A stretch of 64,000 nt of DNA from Alkaliphilus pronyensis. GTDB lineage: Bacteria > Bacillota > Clostridia > Peptostreptococcales > Natronincolaceae. The stretch lies in the NCBI RefSeq assembly GCF_009017275.1, contig NZ_WBZC01000001.1:1-64000 (forward strand), read 5' to 3'. The notes beneath the pieces were generated by a model, which was given only the letters and a program-made list of their open reading frames with translations, searched no databases and was not told where the DNA came from. The position numbers and the translations under genes are program-made. Below are positions 7,529-16,577 of this stretch, piece after piece. Numbering within the stretch: position 1 is the stretch's first letter; each line of letters begins with the position of its first letter.

Positions 7529-8785
7529 TTATCCTCTATTTTTACTTCTATTATGTCGTTCTAAATTAGCTGGTTCCATTGCTATTGTATGCCCCTGTAA
7601 AAGCCCAGCAACCCCTTGTAGCTTATGGGGCTTTTTACCTGTACATACGTCACATTGACAGCTTTCTTTATAATATTCTGGTTCTGTGTAGGTGGTTATT
7701 ACACCTTCATAGTTTCTTAGAACAACTCTATTGGCCGATTGAGAAATAAGATAGTTTGGCATTACTGGAATTTTTCCACCGCCACCTGGTGCATCAACAA
7801 CAAAGGTTGGAATTCCATAGCCAGAAGTATGACCTCTTAGTCCTTCAATTATTTCTATTCCCTTTGCTACAGGAGTTCTAAAATGCTCAATACCCATAGA
7901 CAAATCACATTGATATATATAATAGGGCCTTACTCTGTTTTTAACCAGTAGGTGAATCAAATCCCTCATAATATGCACACAATCATTTATTCCCCTTAGA
8001 AGCACCGATTGATTTCCTAAGGGTATACCAGCATCCGCCAATAATTTTAAAGCTCCTATAGCCTCTTCAGTAATTTCCTTTGGATGATTAAAATGAGTAT
8101 TTAACCAAATAGGATGATACTTCTTTAGCATATTTACGAATTTTTCTGTTATACGTTGAGGCATAACCACTGGAGTTCTTGAGCCCAGTCTAATAATATC
8201 CACATGTTGAATAGCCCTTAATTTACTTATGATATATTCTAGCTTTTCATCTGATATTAATAGGCAATCTCCTCCTGAAAGAAGTACATCCCTTACCTGT
8301 GGGGTTTTTGCAATATATTCGATGGCTGCATCTATTCTATCCATAGGCAATCCACTATCCTGTTGCCCTGCAAATCTTCTTCTTGTACAATGTCTACAAT
8401 ACATAGAACACATATCAGTAACCAACAGCAGCACTCTGTCGGGATAACGATGTGTTAGTCCAGGGACAGGAGAATCGGCATCTTCGTGTAGAGGGTCCTC
8501 CATGTCTGCATCACTTTGATTAATTTCATTTGTAAGGGGAATAGCCTGTTTTCTAACGGGACAGGCTGGGTCCTTTTTATCCATAATAGAGATATAATAT
8601 GGAGTTATAGCCATTCTCAATGACTTTAAGCATTCATTTATTCCCTCTTCCTCTTCGGAAGTAAGATGAATAACCTTTTTAAGATCCTCAACATTTGTTA
8701 TACGATTTTTTACCTGCCAATGCCAATCCTTCCATTGTTCCTCTGTTACATCCTTCCATAAGTCTATTTCTTTGTAGCTTACCAT
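7529..8785 (-). CDS. kamA: L-lysine 2,3-aminomutase
   Basis: 418 aa. This radical SAM, PLP-dependent enzyme converts L-lysine to L-beta-lysine, the first step of lysine fermentation. The iron-sulfur cluster motif CSMYCRHC gives C126, C130 and C133, almost the positions in the C. subterminale enzyme. The PLP lysine is K338 in PGGGGKIP. The C-terminal CQCDVC matches the zinc-binding cysteines of the family. Length and motifs are those of a complete enzyme. It starts with an ATG behind GGAGGGAGAG and follows kdd after 20 bp. Confidence 0.97.
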   Translation of the reverse strand: MVSYKEIDLWKDVTEEQWKDWHWQVKNRITNVEDLKKVIHLTSEEEEGINECLKSLRMAITPYYISIMDKKDPACPVRKQAIPLTNEINQSDADMEDPLHEDADSPVPGLTHRYPDRVLLLVTDMCSMYCRHCTRRRFAGQQDSGLPMDRIDAAIEYIAKTPQVRDVLLSGGDCLLISDEKLEYIISKLRAIQHVDIIRLGSRTPVVMPQRITEKFVNMLKKYHPIWLNTHFNHPKEITEEAIGALKLLADAGIPLGNQSVLLRGINDCVHIMRDLIHLLVKNRVRPYYIYQCDLSMGIEHFRTPVAKGIEIIEGLRGHTSGYGIPTFVVDAPGGGGKIPVMPNYLISQSANRVVLRNYEGVITTYTEPEYYKESCQCDVCTGKKPHKLQGVAGLLQGHTIAMEPANLERHNRSKNRG

Positions 8786-8805
8786 TAAATCTCTCCCTCC
8801 TATTT

Positions 8806-9843
8806 TTATGCATATAGCTCTTCATATGCCTTCCTTAATTCTGCACTTTCCCTCATAATTTGAAGTGCTATTTCAGCATGACCCTTCGTATACCCATTTC
8901 CAATAATCATAGTATTATCTCTTCCTACTCCCTCTGCACCTAATGCAGCCTTCGTAAAGCTTGTAGCCATACTAAAGAAGTAAATTAACCCATCATTTTT
9001 AGCCGCCAATATACTGGCCATTTCTGTGTTTTCAACATTTACACAATTTATAACAACATCTGCCATTTCACCATTTGTAGCTTCCTTTACCTTTTCCATT
9101 ACCTCTACAGCATTAGTAGCGTCTGCTACTATATAAGTATCTGCTAGATCGAGTTTTATTGGCAGTTCAATGGATTTTTCCTTTGGCCCAATACAAATCA
9201 CTTGTCCCGTAATACCTGCTCTCTTTTTTGCTTCATAAAGACAGAGCATTCCTGATTTACCACCTCCACCTATAACAACCACCCTGTGTCCAGGTGCAAC
9301 TAGCTTGGCAGTTTGAGCTGGGGCACCTGCCACATCAAGTACAGACAGGGCTAAGTTTTCAGGTAAATCCTGTGGTATAACACTATAGATTCCGCTTTCA
9401 AATAAAATTGCTTTTCCCTTTATATCCACTTGATCAATGTCTTTTCTCATCCTTAAAATTTCATATATCTTAAGGGGTGTTAATGATAAGGATACAAGAG
9501 TAGCTATTTTATCTCCTACCTTTAGTTTGGTTTTCCCTTCAAGGGACGGCCCAATTTTTTCTACCCTTCCAATAAGCATTCCACCTGATCCAGTAACTGG
9601 GTTTTGATGCTTACCCCTTGTTTCAACTATCTTCAGCATTATTTCTTTAATCTTTTCCTCGTCGCCTTCTGCCTCTTGTTTTATCTGTGTAAAGCTGGCG
9701 GAATCAATATTTAATGTGATAACATCAATCAGTATTTCATTGTCATATATTTCCATGTCATTGTCAATTTTTAATGCTGGCTGTGGTAATACTCCCTTTG
9801 GCTCAATAACTCTATGTGTTCCGTATGGACATCCTTTTTTCAC
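8806..9843 (-). CDS. kdd: L-erythro-3,5-diaminohexanoate dehydrogenase
   Basis: 345 aa. It oxidises 3,5-diaminohexanoate to 3-keto-5-aminohexanoate with NAD(P)+, the step after the two aminomutases. The sequence has a medium-chain dehydrogenase-like layout: an N-terminal GroES-like part and a nucleotide fold with VVVIGGGGKSGMLCLYEAK near residues 187-205. It is the first gene of the kam operon and lies directly behind the sigma-54 promoter. The next pathway genes (kce for the cleavage enzyme, kal for the ammonia lyase) are not in this window. Confidence 0.92.
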   Translation of the reverse strand: MKKGCPYGTHRVIEPKGVLPQPALKIDNDMEIYDNEILIDVITLNIDSASFTQIKQEAEGDEEKIKEIMLKIVETRGKHQNPVTGSGGMLIGRVEKIGPSLEGKTKLKVGDKIATLVSLSLTPLKIYEILRMRKDIDQVDIKGKAILFESGIYSVIPQDLPENLALSVLDVAGAPAQTAKLVAPGHRVVVIGGGGKSGMLCLYEAKKRAGITGQVICIGPKEKSIELPIKLDLADTYIVADATNAVEVMEKVKEATNGEMADVVINCVNVENTEMASILAAKNDGLIYFFSMATSFTKAALGAEGVGRDNTMIIGNGYTKGHAEIALQIMRESAELRKAYEELYA

Positions 9844-9912
9844 CTTACTTCCCCCTATTCTTTTTATACTTTATTATTGTTTGTTCTAAACTTAATTTCA
9901 TGAATGAAATTT

Positions 9913-9928
9913 TGCAATAACTGTGCCA
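9913..9928 (-). promoter_or_regulatory. Sigma-54 (-24/-12) promoter of the lysine fermentation operon
   Basis: On the minus strand the sequence TGGCACAGTTATTGCA matches the sigma-54 consensus TGGCAC-N5-TTGCA exactly. Transcription should start about 60 nt before the kdd ATG. A sigma-54 activator gene lies immediately upstream, which strongly supports the call. Confidence 0.9.
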
Positions 9929-9947
9929 CTTTTAAGCTTCCCCACAT

Positions 9948-10029
9948 CTTATAATAATTAAGCTATATTGAAGCCAGTAGTAGGTATTACAAAGCATAAA
10001 AACCCACATAATATCTAAGCTATTATAAG
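9948..10029. promoter_or_regulatory. Candidate upstream activator sites
   Basis: CTTATAATA (9948-9956) and TATTATAAG (10021-10029) are perfect inverted partners. They lie upstream of the -24/-12 promoter, where enhancer-binding activators bind. They are a plausible binding pair for the adjacent regulator, but AT-rich sequence makes chance symmetry possible. Confidence 0.35.
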
Positions 10030-10049
10030 GTAGAGTTCTCTGGATATAA

Positions 10050-10078
10050 AAAAATTGCCGAGTTTTAGGCAATTTATT
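10050..10078 (-). terminator. Terminator of the sigma-54 regulator gene
   Basis: AATTGCC and GGCAATT form a stem, followed on the minus strand by a T-rich run. It lies just after the regulator stop codon and so separates this gene from kdd. Confidence 0.7.
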
Positions 10079-10085
10079 AATATCT

Positions 10086-11483
10086 CTACTGATTTAGCTT
10101 ATATTTTTTAATTTTATATTGCAGAGTTTGTCTAGGTATTTGAAGTATTTTAGCTGCACTAGTTACATTACCCCTAACCTCTGAAAGGGTATTTTTTATG
10201 GAGTTACGTTCTGCTATTTCAAGACTTTTCCTTAGTGAAGGTTGATCCTCTTTTTTGTTTAAGCCAATTAATTGACTTCTTTGTAAATGGTAGGGTAAAT
10301 CCACTTCTTCTATAATATCTCCTTCTAATACATTCATTGCTCCTTCTATCACATGCTTTAGCTCCCTAACATTTCCAGGCCAGCAGTATGAATAAAAGAC
10401 ATCCAAAACCCTACTATTAATACCCTTTACTTTTTTTTCTAACCTTTCATTAAATAGCTTTATGAAAAAGTCAACTAATAAAGGTATATCTCCCTTTCTT
10501 TCTTTTAAATCTGGTACACGTAGGGAAACGACATTTAATCTGTAAAAAAGGTCACTCCTTATATAATTCTTATCTAATGCTTCTAGGGGATTTATGTTCA
10601 TTGCAGCAACAATTCTAACATCTACTTGACGGGTTTTAATATCTCCTACTCTTCTTATATGGCCCTCTTCTAGTACCCTTAATAGCTTTGCCTGTAGATC
10701 TATTGGCATTGAGTTTATTTCATCTAAAAACAAGCTTCCTCCATCTGCCAATTCAAATAAACCCGGTCTGTTATCTGCACCAGTAAAGGTTCCCTTAACA
10801 GTACCAAACAATATGCTTTCCAATAGGGTAGCTGGTATGGCGGCACAATTTTGAGCAATAAAAGGCTTATTTCGTCTGCTGCTGGCATTATGAATTGACT
10901 GAACTACTAATTCTTTTCCTGTACCAGTATTTCCATAAATCATAATGGATGACAAGCTGTCGGCAGCCTTAAGGGCCTTAGCTTTTAGTTTTTGTATCTC
11001 TTGACTCTGACCGATTATGTCCATAAAGTTGTATTTTGCATTACCCTTAGACATTAGTTTTTTTGAGTCTTCATCCTTATAAAGCTGCTTTTGTAAATCT
11101 AAAACCCTCTCTGATAATTCTCTAACAGCAGTAATGTCCTTTGATATTTCTATTGCACCCAATATTTTGCTTCCTTCAATTATTGGAATAGAGGAATTAA
11201 CTGTTGTAATTTTAAAGCCATTGTAATTTACAAAGGTTTGTTGAAGGTCTAAAATCGGTTTGCCAGTTTTAATAACTTGAAGTAAGGTGCTTGTTTCTTC
11301 TGTTAAGGAGGGATATACCTCTAATATATGCCTTCCTGTAGCTATGTTTTTGCTTACATTATCTAATCTTGCTGCTGCAGGATTGCAATATATAATGCTG
11401 CCTTTTCTGTCTATTATTTGTATACCCTCTCCTATGTGGTCCAGCAGCGTTTCTAAATGGTTTTGGGTAAAAATTTTATTCAT
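10086..11483 (-). CDS. Sigma-54-dependent transcriptional activator, PAS-AAA+-Fis (RocR-like)
   Basis: 465 aa. A PAS sensor domain covers about residues 10-125 (GIQIIDRKGSIIYCNPAAARLDN). The AAA+ domain (about 150-390) has Walker A GNTGTGKE, the sigma-54 contact loop as GTFTGA instead of the usual GAFTGA, and Walker B GGSLFLDEI. A Fis-type helix-turn-helix closes the protein (TSAAKILQIPRQTLQYKIKK). It most resembles RocR-type activators of amino acid catabolism. Being adjacent to a consensus sigma-54 promoter, it is the likely activator of the kam operon; lysine or a degradation product as the PAS ligand is inference. Confidence 0.93.
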   Translation of the reverse strand: MNKIFTQNHLETLLDHIGEGIQIIDRKGSIIYCNPAAARLDNVSKNIATGRHILEVYPSLTEETSTLLQVIKTGKPILDLQQTFVNYNGFKITTVNSSIPIIEGSKILGAIEISKDITAVRELSERVLDLQKQLYKDEDSKKLMSKGNAKYNFMDIIGQSQEIQKLKAKALKAADSLSSIMIYGNTGTGKELVVQSIHNASSRRNKPFIAQNCAAIPATLLESILFGTVKGTFTGADNRPGLFELADGGSLFLDEINSMPIDLQAKLLRVLEEGHIRRVGDIKTRQVDVRIVAAMNINPLEALDKNYIRSDLFYRLNVVSLRVPDLKERKGDIPLLVDFFIKLFNERLEKKVKGINSRVLDVFYSYCWPGNVRELKHVIEGAMNVLEGDIIEEVDLPYHLQRSQLIGLNKKEDQPSLRKSLEIAERNSIKNTLSEVRGNVTSAAKILQIPRQTLQYKIKKYKLNQ

Positions 11484-11589
11484 TGACCATCGCCCACTTT
11501 CCAGCTTAAAATAGCCGATTTTTCGGCATCATTAATTATATTTTACCTTATTTATCTAAATTAATCAAATAAGCTGTTGGTCTTCTTTA

Positions 11590-12723
11590 CTATTTTGGAG
11601 GTCTAGGTCCATAATACTGGTAGTAGGTACATTGTATCCTTCCATTGTATAGCTTTCTTTTTCTATCGGCTTTTTTGCCATATAAGCCTTCAAAGCTTGG
11701 GTGTGAGGTGATTATGTAATGGGACCAAGTATCCATTGAGGTGAAAACCTTACCCATGTTTATGTAAAGATTATCTACCTCCTTAGAATCTCCTATTCGT
11801 TCACCATAGGGAGGATTGCAAATAGTACACCCATACTGGAATCTTGATGCTAAGTCCTCTACACCTAGCCTTTGTACATGGATATCGTCTTCTAATCCTG
11901 CCTCACCTATATGATATCTTGCAAGCTTTAAGACTTCACCGTCAATATCCGAGCCATATATCCTTAAGGGTCTATCATATTGGGCAAGATCGTGGGCCTC
12001 TTTTCTTGCCTCCCACCATAAACTTTTAGGTATAACATTCCATTCCTCTGATACAAAGTTTCTATTTATTCCTGGGGCTATATTCTTGCCTATTAAGCCA
12101 GCTTCTATAGGGATGGTTCCTGACCCACAAAGGGGATCAATTAAAACCCTATCAGGATTCCAATAGCTTAACAGCACAAGCCCTGCAGCTAAGGTTTCTT
12201 TAATAGGTGCTTTGTTTGATAGGGTACGGTAGCCTCTTTTATGAAGTCCTGCTCCACTGGTGTCTATTGTCAGTGTAGCTATATCCTTTAATAGGGCTAC
12301 TTCAATTTTATATTTACCAGCCCCTTCACTAAACCAATCTATTTTATATTTTTCCTTCATGCTTTCTACAACAGCCTTTTTTACTATTGCTTGACAATCT
12401 GAAACACTGAAGAGCTTTGAACCAATAGATTTACCCTCTACAGGAAATTGTCCATCCTCTGGTATCCATTGATGCCAGGGCAATGCTTTTGTATTTTCAA
12501 ATAATTCTTCAAAGGTTGTAGCTTTAAACTCTCCAACCTTTAAAAGGACTCTATCTGCAGATCTAAGCCAAAGATTACTTCTGCATATTCCTGATAAATC
12601 TGTAGTAAATGTAACTTTGCCATTCTCCACAGCAACTTCATCATAGCCTAAAGCCTTTACTTCTCTAGCAACCACTGCTTCTAATCCAAAGGCAGCTGTT
12701 GCAATTAGTTGTATTTTTTCCAT
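11590..12723 (-). CDS. THUMP-domain class I RNA methyltransferase (RlmL/YpsC family)
   Basis: 377 aa. An N-terminal THUMP RNA-binding domain (about 1-160) precedes a Rossmann methyltransferase domain, with the SAM site DPLCGSGTIPIEA near residue 193 and the N6/N2-type catalytic motif NPPYGER near residue 306. This family methylates a base in 23S rRNA. An AGAGGT site precedes the ATG. It is followed downstream only by the sigma-54 regulator and appears to be a separate housekeeping gene. The exact rRNA target cannot be fixed from sequence. Confidence 0.9.
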   Translation of the reverse strand: MEKIQLIATAAFGLEAVVAREVKALGYDEVAVENGKVTFTTDLSGICRSNLWLRSADRVLLKVGEFKATTFEELFENTKALPWHQWIPEDGQFPVEGKSIGSKLFSVSDCQAIVKKAVVESMKEKYKIDWFSEGAGKYKIEVALLKDIATLTIDTSGAGLHKRGYRTLSNKAPIKETLAAGLVLLSYWNPDRVLIDPLCGSGTIPIEAGLIGKNIAPGINRNFVSEEWNVIPKSLWWEARKEAHDLAQYDRPLRIYGSDIDGEVLKLARYHIGEAGLEDDIHVQRLGVEDLASRFQYGCTICNPPYGERIGDSKEVDNLYINMGKVFTSMDTWSHYIITSHPSFEGLYGKKADRKRKLYNGRIQCTYYQYYGPRPPK

Positions 12724-12773
12724 TTTAAGATTAACCTCTTTTCTTTTTCTAAAGTATTTAAGTATATATACTA

Positions 12774-12900
12774 ATAAAGAAAACTCAGTTAAGATGGAGT
12801 TTTAACTCCACCTGAACTCTAGTTGCCCTTATTTCGAAGCTTGGCGGCACTTATCTCCCCCTTAAGAAGCGGCAGTATTAGTAATGCCGCTGAGATAAAT
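12774..12900 (+). repeat. Dispersed ~125-bp palindromic repeat, copy B
   Basis: Directly repeats copy C with scattered substitutions. The first hairpin (GATGGAGTT...AACTCCACC) is kept, but the second is damaged at two pairs (CTCCCCCTT against AAGCGGCAG), without compensating changes. Confidence 0.85.
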
Positions 12901-13079
12901 TAGCACCTTGTTATGTTGTTTAAGGATGATTACTTAGCTTTCTTAATATTATTAATAATTATTCTACATAGTATTTATTTGAATATAGGTAATTTTTTTA
13001 ATTGCTAATAACAATATTATTATATTACTGAACTTTATTATATCAGACAATATTAGAATACTAAAATCCCCATTTAATA

Positions 13080-13204
13080 ATAAAGAAAACTTAGTTCAGA
13101 TGGAGTTTTTACTCCACCTGAACTCTAGCTGCACTTATTTCGAAGCTTGGCGGCACTTATCTCCCGCTTAAGAAGCGGGAGTATTAGTAACGCCGCTGAG
13201 ATAT
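13080..13204 (+). repeat. Dispersed ~125-bp palindromic repeat, copy C
   Basis: The best-preserved full copy. Hairpin 1 is AGTTCAG-TGGAGT/ACTCCA-CTGAACT. Hairpin 2 is CTCCCGCTT/AAGCGGGAG, enclosed by GCGGC/GCCGC. There is no open reading frame inside. Confidence 0.88.
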
Positions 13205-13328
13205 GCTATTATATTGTAGGTATTTTTTACTATGTTTTTGAAAAAAACTAGGAGGATTTACCTATTTTTATGGTAATATATAAGTAGGTTTATATTTTAA
13301 TTATAAAAGTATACAGGAGGCTATTAAA

Positions 13329-14129
13329 ATGGCATATGATATTGTTGGTCAACTGAAGGATTCTTCTATTCCATTTCCTTTAAGCTTTAAAGACACAATG
13401 CCAAAGCATAAAAATAGAGTTTTAAAGAAATTGCATCATTACATTATTGATGATGTTGAAGAAAGCCCTATGGATAATATTAAAGCAATAACTCTTAATT
13501 GCAGGAGAGGAAATATACGTGTGGTTACCTCTGAGGAGGATGTTATCAGATTACATTTACATGGTAGAATTACTACATCAAATCCATTCGTTACACCTAG
13601 TTTGCTTGTTAATAGTAATAAATCAGTGTTATCAGGTGAAATTAAGGATTATCATAACTCATATGAGGTTGTTGATTCTAATCTTGCATTAGATATTTCT
13701 ATACCAGCCAATTATCAAGAAGTCTTATCCATAAAAAGCCATTGTGGTAGCTTAACAATAGAAGCACCAAACAATATTAATGAGATAAATTATGAATCTT
13801 TAGGAGGAAGCTTTAAGGCAAAATCTTTATCCTGTAACAAAGCAGTTATAAAAACTATTACGGGAAATATTAGAATAGAGGACTTATCATCAGATGTCTC
13901 TTTGGATACTGTAACTGGAAGTATTGATGTTAATAGATTGGATGCAAAAAAAACATTGGTAATAAAATCTGTTGTTGGTGATATTAATATTGGTGATGCT
14001 AGTTTGCAAGGTCTGCCAGTGCTTACCACTGTAACTGGTAAGCTTATAGATAAAAGAAGCCAATTGACAGACTTAACATATAATAATATAAAGGTTGAAA
14101 CAGTTACATCTACCCTTGAAATTGGTTAA
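13329..14129 (+). CDS. DUF4097 family beta-strand repeat protein
   Basis: 266 aa. The C-terminal two thirds consists of short repeated beta-strand units (SLGGSFKAKSLSC, TITGNIRIEDLSSD, TVTGSIDVNRLDA, SVVGDINIGDA, TVTGKLID), the pattern of DUF4097 putative adhesin-type proteins expected to fold as a beta-helix. No signal peptide or membrane segment is seen, so the protein appears cytoplasmic as predicted. ATG with AGGAGGC upstream. Function unknown. It is one of few plus-strand genes here and is flanked by the repeat copies and a bidirectional terminator. Confidence 0.7.
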   Translation: MAYDIVGQLKDSSIPFPLSFKDTMPKHKNRVLKKLHHYIIDDVEESPMDNIKAITLNCRRGNIRVVTSEEDVIRLHLHGRITTSNPFVTPSLLVNSNKSVLSGEIKDYHNSYEVVDSNLALDISIPANYQEVLSIKSHCGSLTIEAPNNINEINYESLGGSFKAKSLSCNKAVIKTITGNIRIEDLSSDVSLDTVTGSIDVNRLDAKKTLVIKSVVGDINIGDASLQGLPVLTTVTGKLIDKRSQLTDLTYNNIKVETVTSTLEIG

Positions 14130-14198
14130 AGCAAAGCTTATAGCAGCCTGTATATGTGTAATGCTTGAATTATATGAATTATAGTTAAGTAAATACAA

Positions 14199-14238
14199 CA
14201 AACCCCGTCTCTAACAGTAAAACAGAGTCGGGGTTTAT
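14199..14238. terminator. Bidirectional terminator between DUF4097 gene and xdhC
   Basis: AAACCCCGTCTCT pairs with AGAGTCGGGGTTT (one mismatch) around a ~10-nt loop and is flanked by T-rich sequence on one side. The two genes converge on it. Confidence 0.85.
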
Positions 14239-14258
14239 TTATATGCTGATCGATTATT

Positions 14259-15047
14259 TCACTTTAAAAAGCCGCCTTTACCTTTATTTTTTACTGCAAT
14301 TACCTCTGCTATAATTGAAAGAGCTATTTCTTCAGGGGTATCAGCATTTAAATCTAAGCCAATGGGACAGTGGACTCCTTCAAGAATACTATCTGAGTAG
14401 CCCCTACTCTTCATATATTTCATAACCTCTTCTTTTTTTCTTCTGCTTCCCATTAGTCCTACATAGGCAGCTGGCTTATCAATTATCTCCTCTAAAACTA
14501 CTTGGTCAGTTAAATGCCCCTTGGTTACAATTACTACATAGGTATACTCATCTACCTTTACTTCCTTTAAAGCATCCCTATAGTCCTCTTTTACTATCCT
14601 TTTAATATTAGGAAATCTGTCTTCGGTGGCGAAGCTGCTTCTTTCCTCCAGCAATATAGTTTCTAGCTTTAAAATTTCTGCTATTTTTGCAATTTCATAT
14701 CCCACATGACCACCACCACAAAGTAGTAGCCTTGCTTTAGGAAGAAACACTTCTAAAAAAACCTTCATAGTGCCTCCACATTGCATTCCAATACCCTTAT
14801 TCCCTGGTGATAAATCATATTCAAGTGTAGTGCTTTTATTGGTCTCTAAGGCATTTTGAGCCTCTTCTATTATCTTAGCCTCCACCAAGCCTCCACCAAC
14901 AGTGCCATATAATTCTTGGTCCTTTGTATAAATCATTTTAAAGCCTATTTTTCCTGGTGAAGATCCCTTTGCTTCTATTACAGTTGCCAGCACAAAGGGC
15001 TTTCTTATCTTTATTAGCTCCAATAGCTTTTCCATAATCATTAACAT
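14259..15047 (-). CDS. XdhC/CoxI family molybdenum hydroxylase maturation protein
   Basis: 262 aa. The N-terminal XdhC_CoxI part has VIEAKGSSPGKIGFKM and GGGLVEAKI. A central GIGMQCGG cysteine motif and a C-terminal Rossmann-type XdhC_C domain (LLLCGGGHVGYEIAKIAE, GLMGSRRK) follow. XdhC binds and helps insert the sulfurated molybdenum cofactor into xanthine-dehydrogenase-like enzymes. No such hydroxylase is in the window. A MobA-like protein is encoded about 10 kb away. ATG behind GGGAGG. Confidence 0.88.
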   Translation of the reverse strand: MLMIMEKLLELIKIRKPFVLATVIEAKGSSPGKIGFKMIYTKDQELYGTVGGGLVEAKIIEEAQNALETNKSTTLEYDLSPGNKGIGMQCGGTMKVFLEVFLPKARLLLCGGGHVGYEIAKIAEILKLETILLEERSSFATEDRFPNIKRIVKEDYRDALKEVKVDEYTYVVIVTKGHLTDQVVLEEIIDKPAAYVGLMGSRRKKEEVMKYMKSRGYSDSILEGVHCPIGLDLNADTPEEIALSIIAEVIAVKNKGKGGFLK

Positions 15048-15130
15048 TGCTCCCTCCCATTAGTGTACATTCTTTATTGTTAATTCCATATAAGGAGCTT
15101 AAAATCCTTTATAGCAGTGTAGGTGGTATA

Positions 15131-16372
15131 TTATACTGTTTTAGAGGAGGTTGACATTTCGTTGCTTGCCAATTGGTTACTGGTTAATTCCTTATACGAC
15201 CTTATGTTAAAGGTTATTAAGGTCTGAATTATTATTATTGTTCCACAGCCAATCATTAATAAATATGCACCTACTCTGTCGGCCAAGAATCCAGTCAGCA
15301 GCATAGACGCCAGAAGTATAACATTACCTATTGCAATGTCAATACTGAATACTCTTCCTAGCTTAGAAGCCTCTACATTTTTTTGTAGATATACCCCATA
15401 AGCTATATTCACCATAGACATAAATATACCACATATAAACACAAAGATAACCATAAGGAACAGATACTTAAACACAGCAAATAGTATATAGCTTATTCCA
15501 AAGCCACCTATTCCAAAAACAATCATATTTATTTCCTTCATTTTGTTATCTAATGAGCCAATTAACAGGGCTCCTGTCAATAGTCCTGCACTGAAAATTG
15601 CAGTAACTAACCCATAGGCCTCAGCTGAAAAACCTAAGCTATTTATATGGGCAACATTTAAAACAGGTACTGCTCCAAAGGGTAAAGAGGCGATGGCAAA
15701 AAAGACAATTATAAACTTGATAGATTTACTTTTGGATATGTAGCTAAAGCCCTCAATTAAATCTTCTTTAAATGTATTCTCTTTTACACCTTCTACCTTT
15801 TCTGCCTTAGGAATTTTTATAAACATTTCAAATATAGCAGAAATTAGAAATGATACTCCATTTATAATAAATACTATATAGGATCCAAACAGCCCAACTA
15901 ATACCCCACCAATAGCTGGACCTATCAGGGTAGCCAATTGATTTACAGAGGTTGTCATTGAGTTTGCCGTCATAAGCTCTTCTTTATCTACTATTCTAGG
16001 TACTATACTTCTTATTGCAGGAGAGAAGAAGGCATCGAATATCCCTTGTGTTAATACAATTAAAAAAATAAAATTTATGTTGCCTGTAAAAACAAGCAGA
16101 ATAGACAGCACTCCACGTATAATATCAGAAGTTATTATAATAGCTTTTTTATTCCACCTATCTACCCATACCCCTGCCAAAGGTCCAATTATTATTGAAG
16201 GCAGCTTTAAAAATACCATAAGCATACTGAGCTTTAATATTTCACCAGTTGCATTTAGCACTAACCAGGTTAATCCAATATAATTTATATAGGAACCTAT
16301 CTCTGATACTGTTTGTCCCCAAAATAGAAGACTAAAATTTTTGTTCTTTAGCATTTTGATATATTTTTCCAT
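15131..16372 (-). CDS. MFS transporter (drug-exporter type)
   Basis: 413 aa with about twelve hydrophobic segments. The loop VDRWNKKAIIITSDIIRG near residue 70 matches the MFS signature between helices 2 and 3. The protein resembles the DHA3-type exporters (macrolide or siderophore efflux). The substrate cannot be inferred. ATG behind GGGGGAGGG; alone in its transcription unit. Confidence 0.85.
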   Translation of the reverse strand: MEKYIKMLKNKNFSLLFWGQTVSEIGSYINYIGLTWLVLNATGEILKLSMLMVFLKLPSIIIGPLAGVWVDRWNKKAIIITSDIIRGVLSILLVFTGNINFIFLIVLTQGIFDAFFSPAIRSIVPRIVDKEELMTANSMTTSVNQLATLIGPAIGGVLVGLFGSYIVFIINGVSFLISAIFEMFIKIPKAEKVEGVKENTFKEDLIEGFSYISKSKSIKFIIVFFAIASLPFGAVPVLNVAHINSLGFSAEAYGLVTAIFSAGLLTGALLIGSLDNKMKEINMIVFGIGGFGISYILFAVFKYLFLMVIFVFICGIFMSMVNIAYGVYLQKNVEASKLGRVFSIDIAIGNVILLASMLLTGFLADRVGAYLLMIGCGTIIIIQTLITFNIRSYKELTSNQLASNEMSTSSKTV

Positions 16373-16577
16373 TAATCAAAATTACCCTCCCCCATATTTG
16401 TTGTTTGAAAGTTTATGGTAATAATTTCTATATGCATCATAAACATTATATCAAATCTTTTTCTTTTGTATGTCGTTATTTGTCTATAATATAAAATTTT
16501 TTTAAAAAATTTTTAATATAATATTTAAAAAATAGCCCACACCAATGCTAGCTTTTGGTATAGACTAATAATTGCTA

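Larger units (their letters stand above)
12724..13328. other. Long intergenic region holding two repeat copies
   Basis: 605 bp without a gene. It contains repeat copies B (12774-12900) and C (13080-13204) in the same orientation, separated by about 180 bp of very AT-rich DNA with nothing recognisable. The remainder (13205-13328) should hold the promoter of the DUF4097 gene, ending in the site CAGGAGGC. Confidence 0.8.

Noticed and set aside
12774-13204. Reading the repeats as a conserved riboswitch or RNA family
   Set aside because: Copies differ at stem positions without compensating changes, and they are not tied to one gene type.
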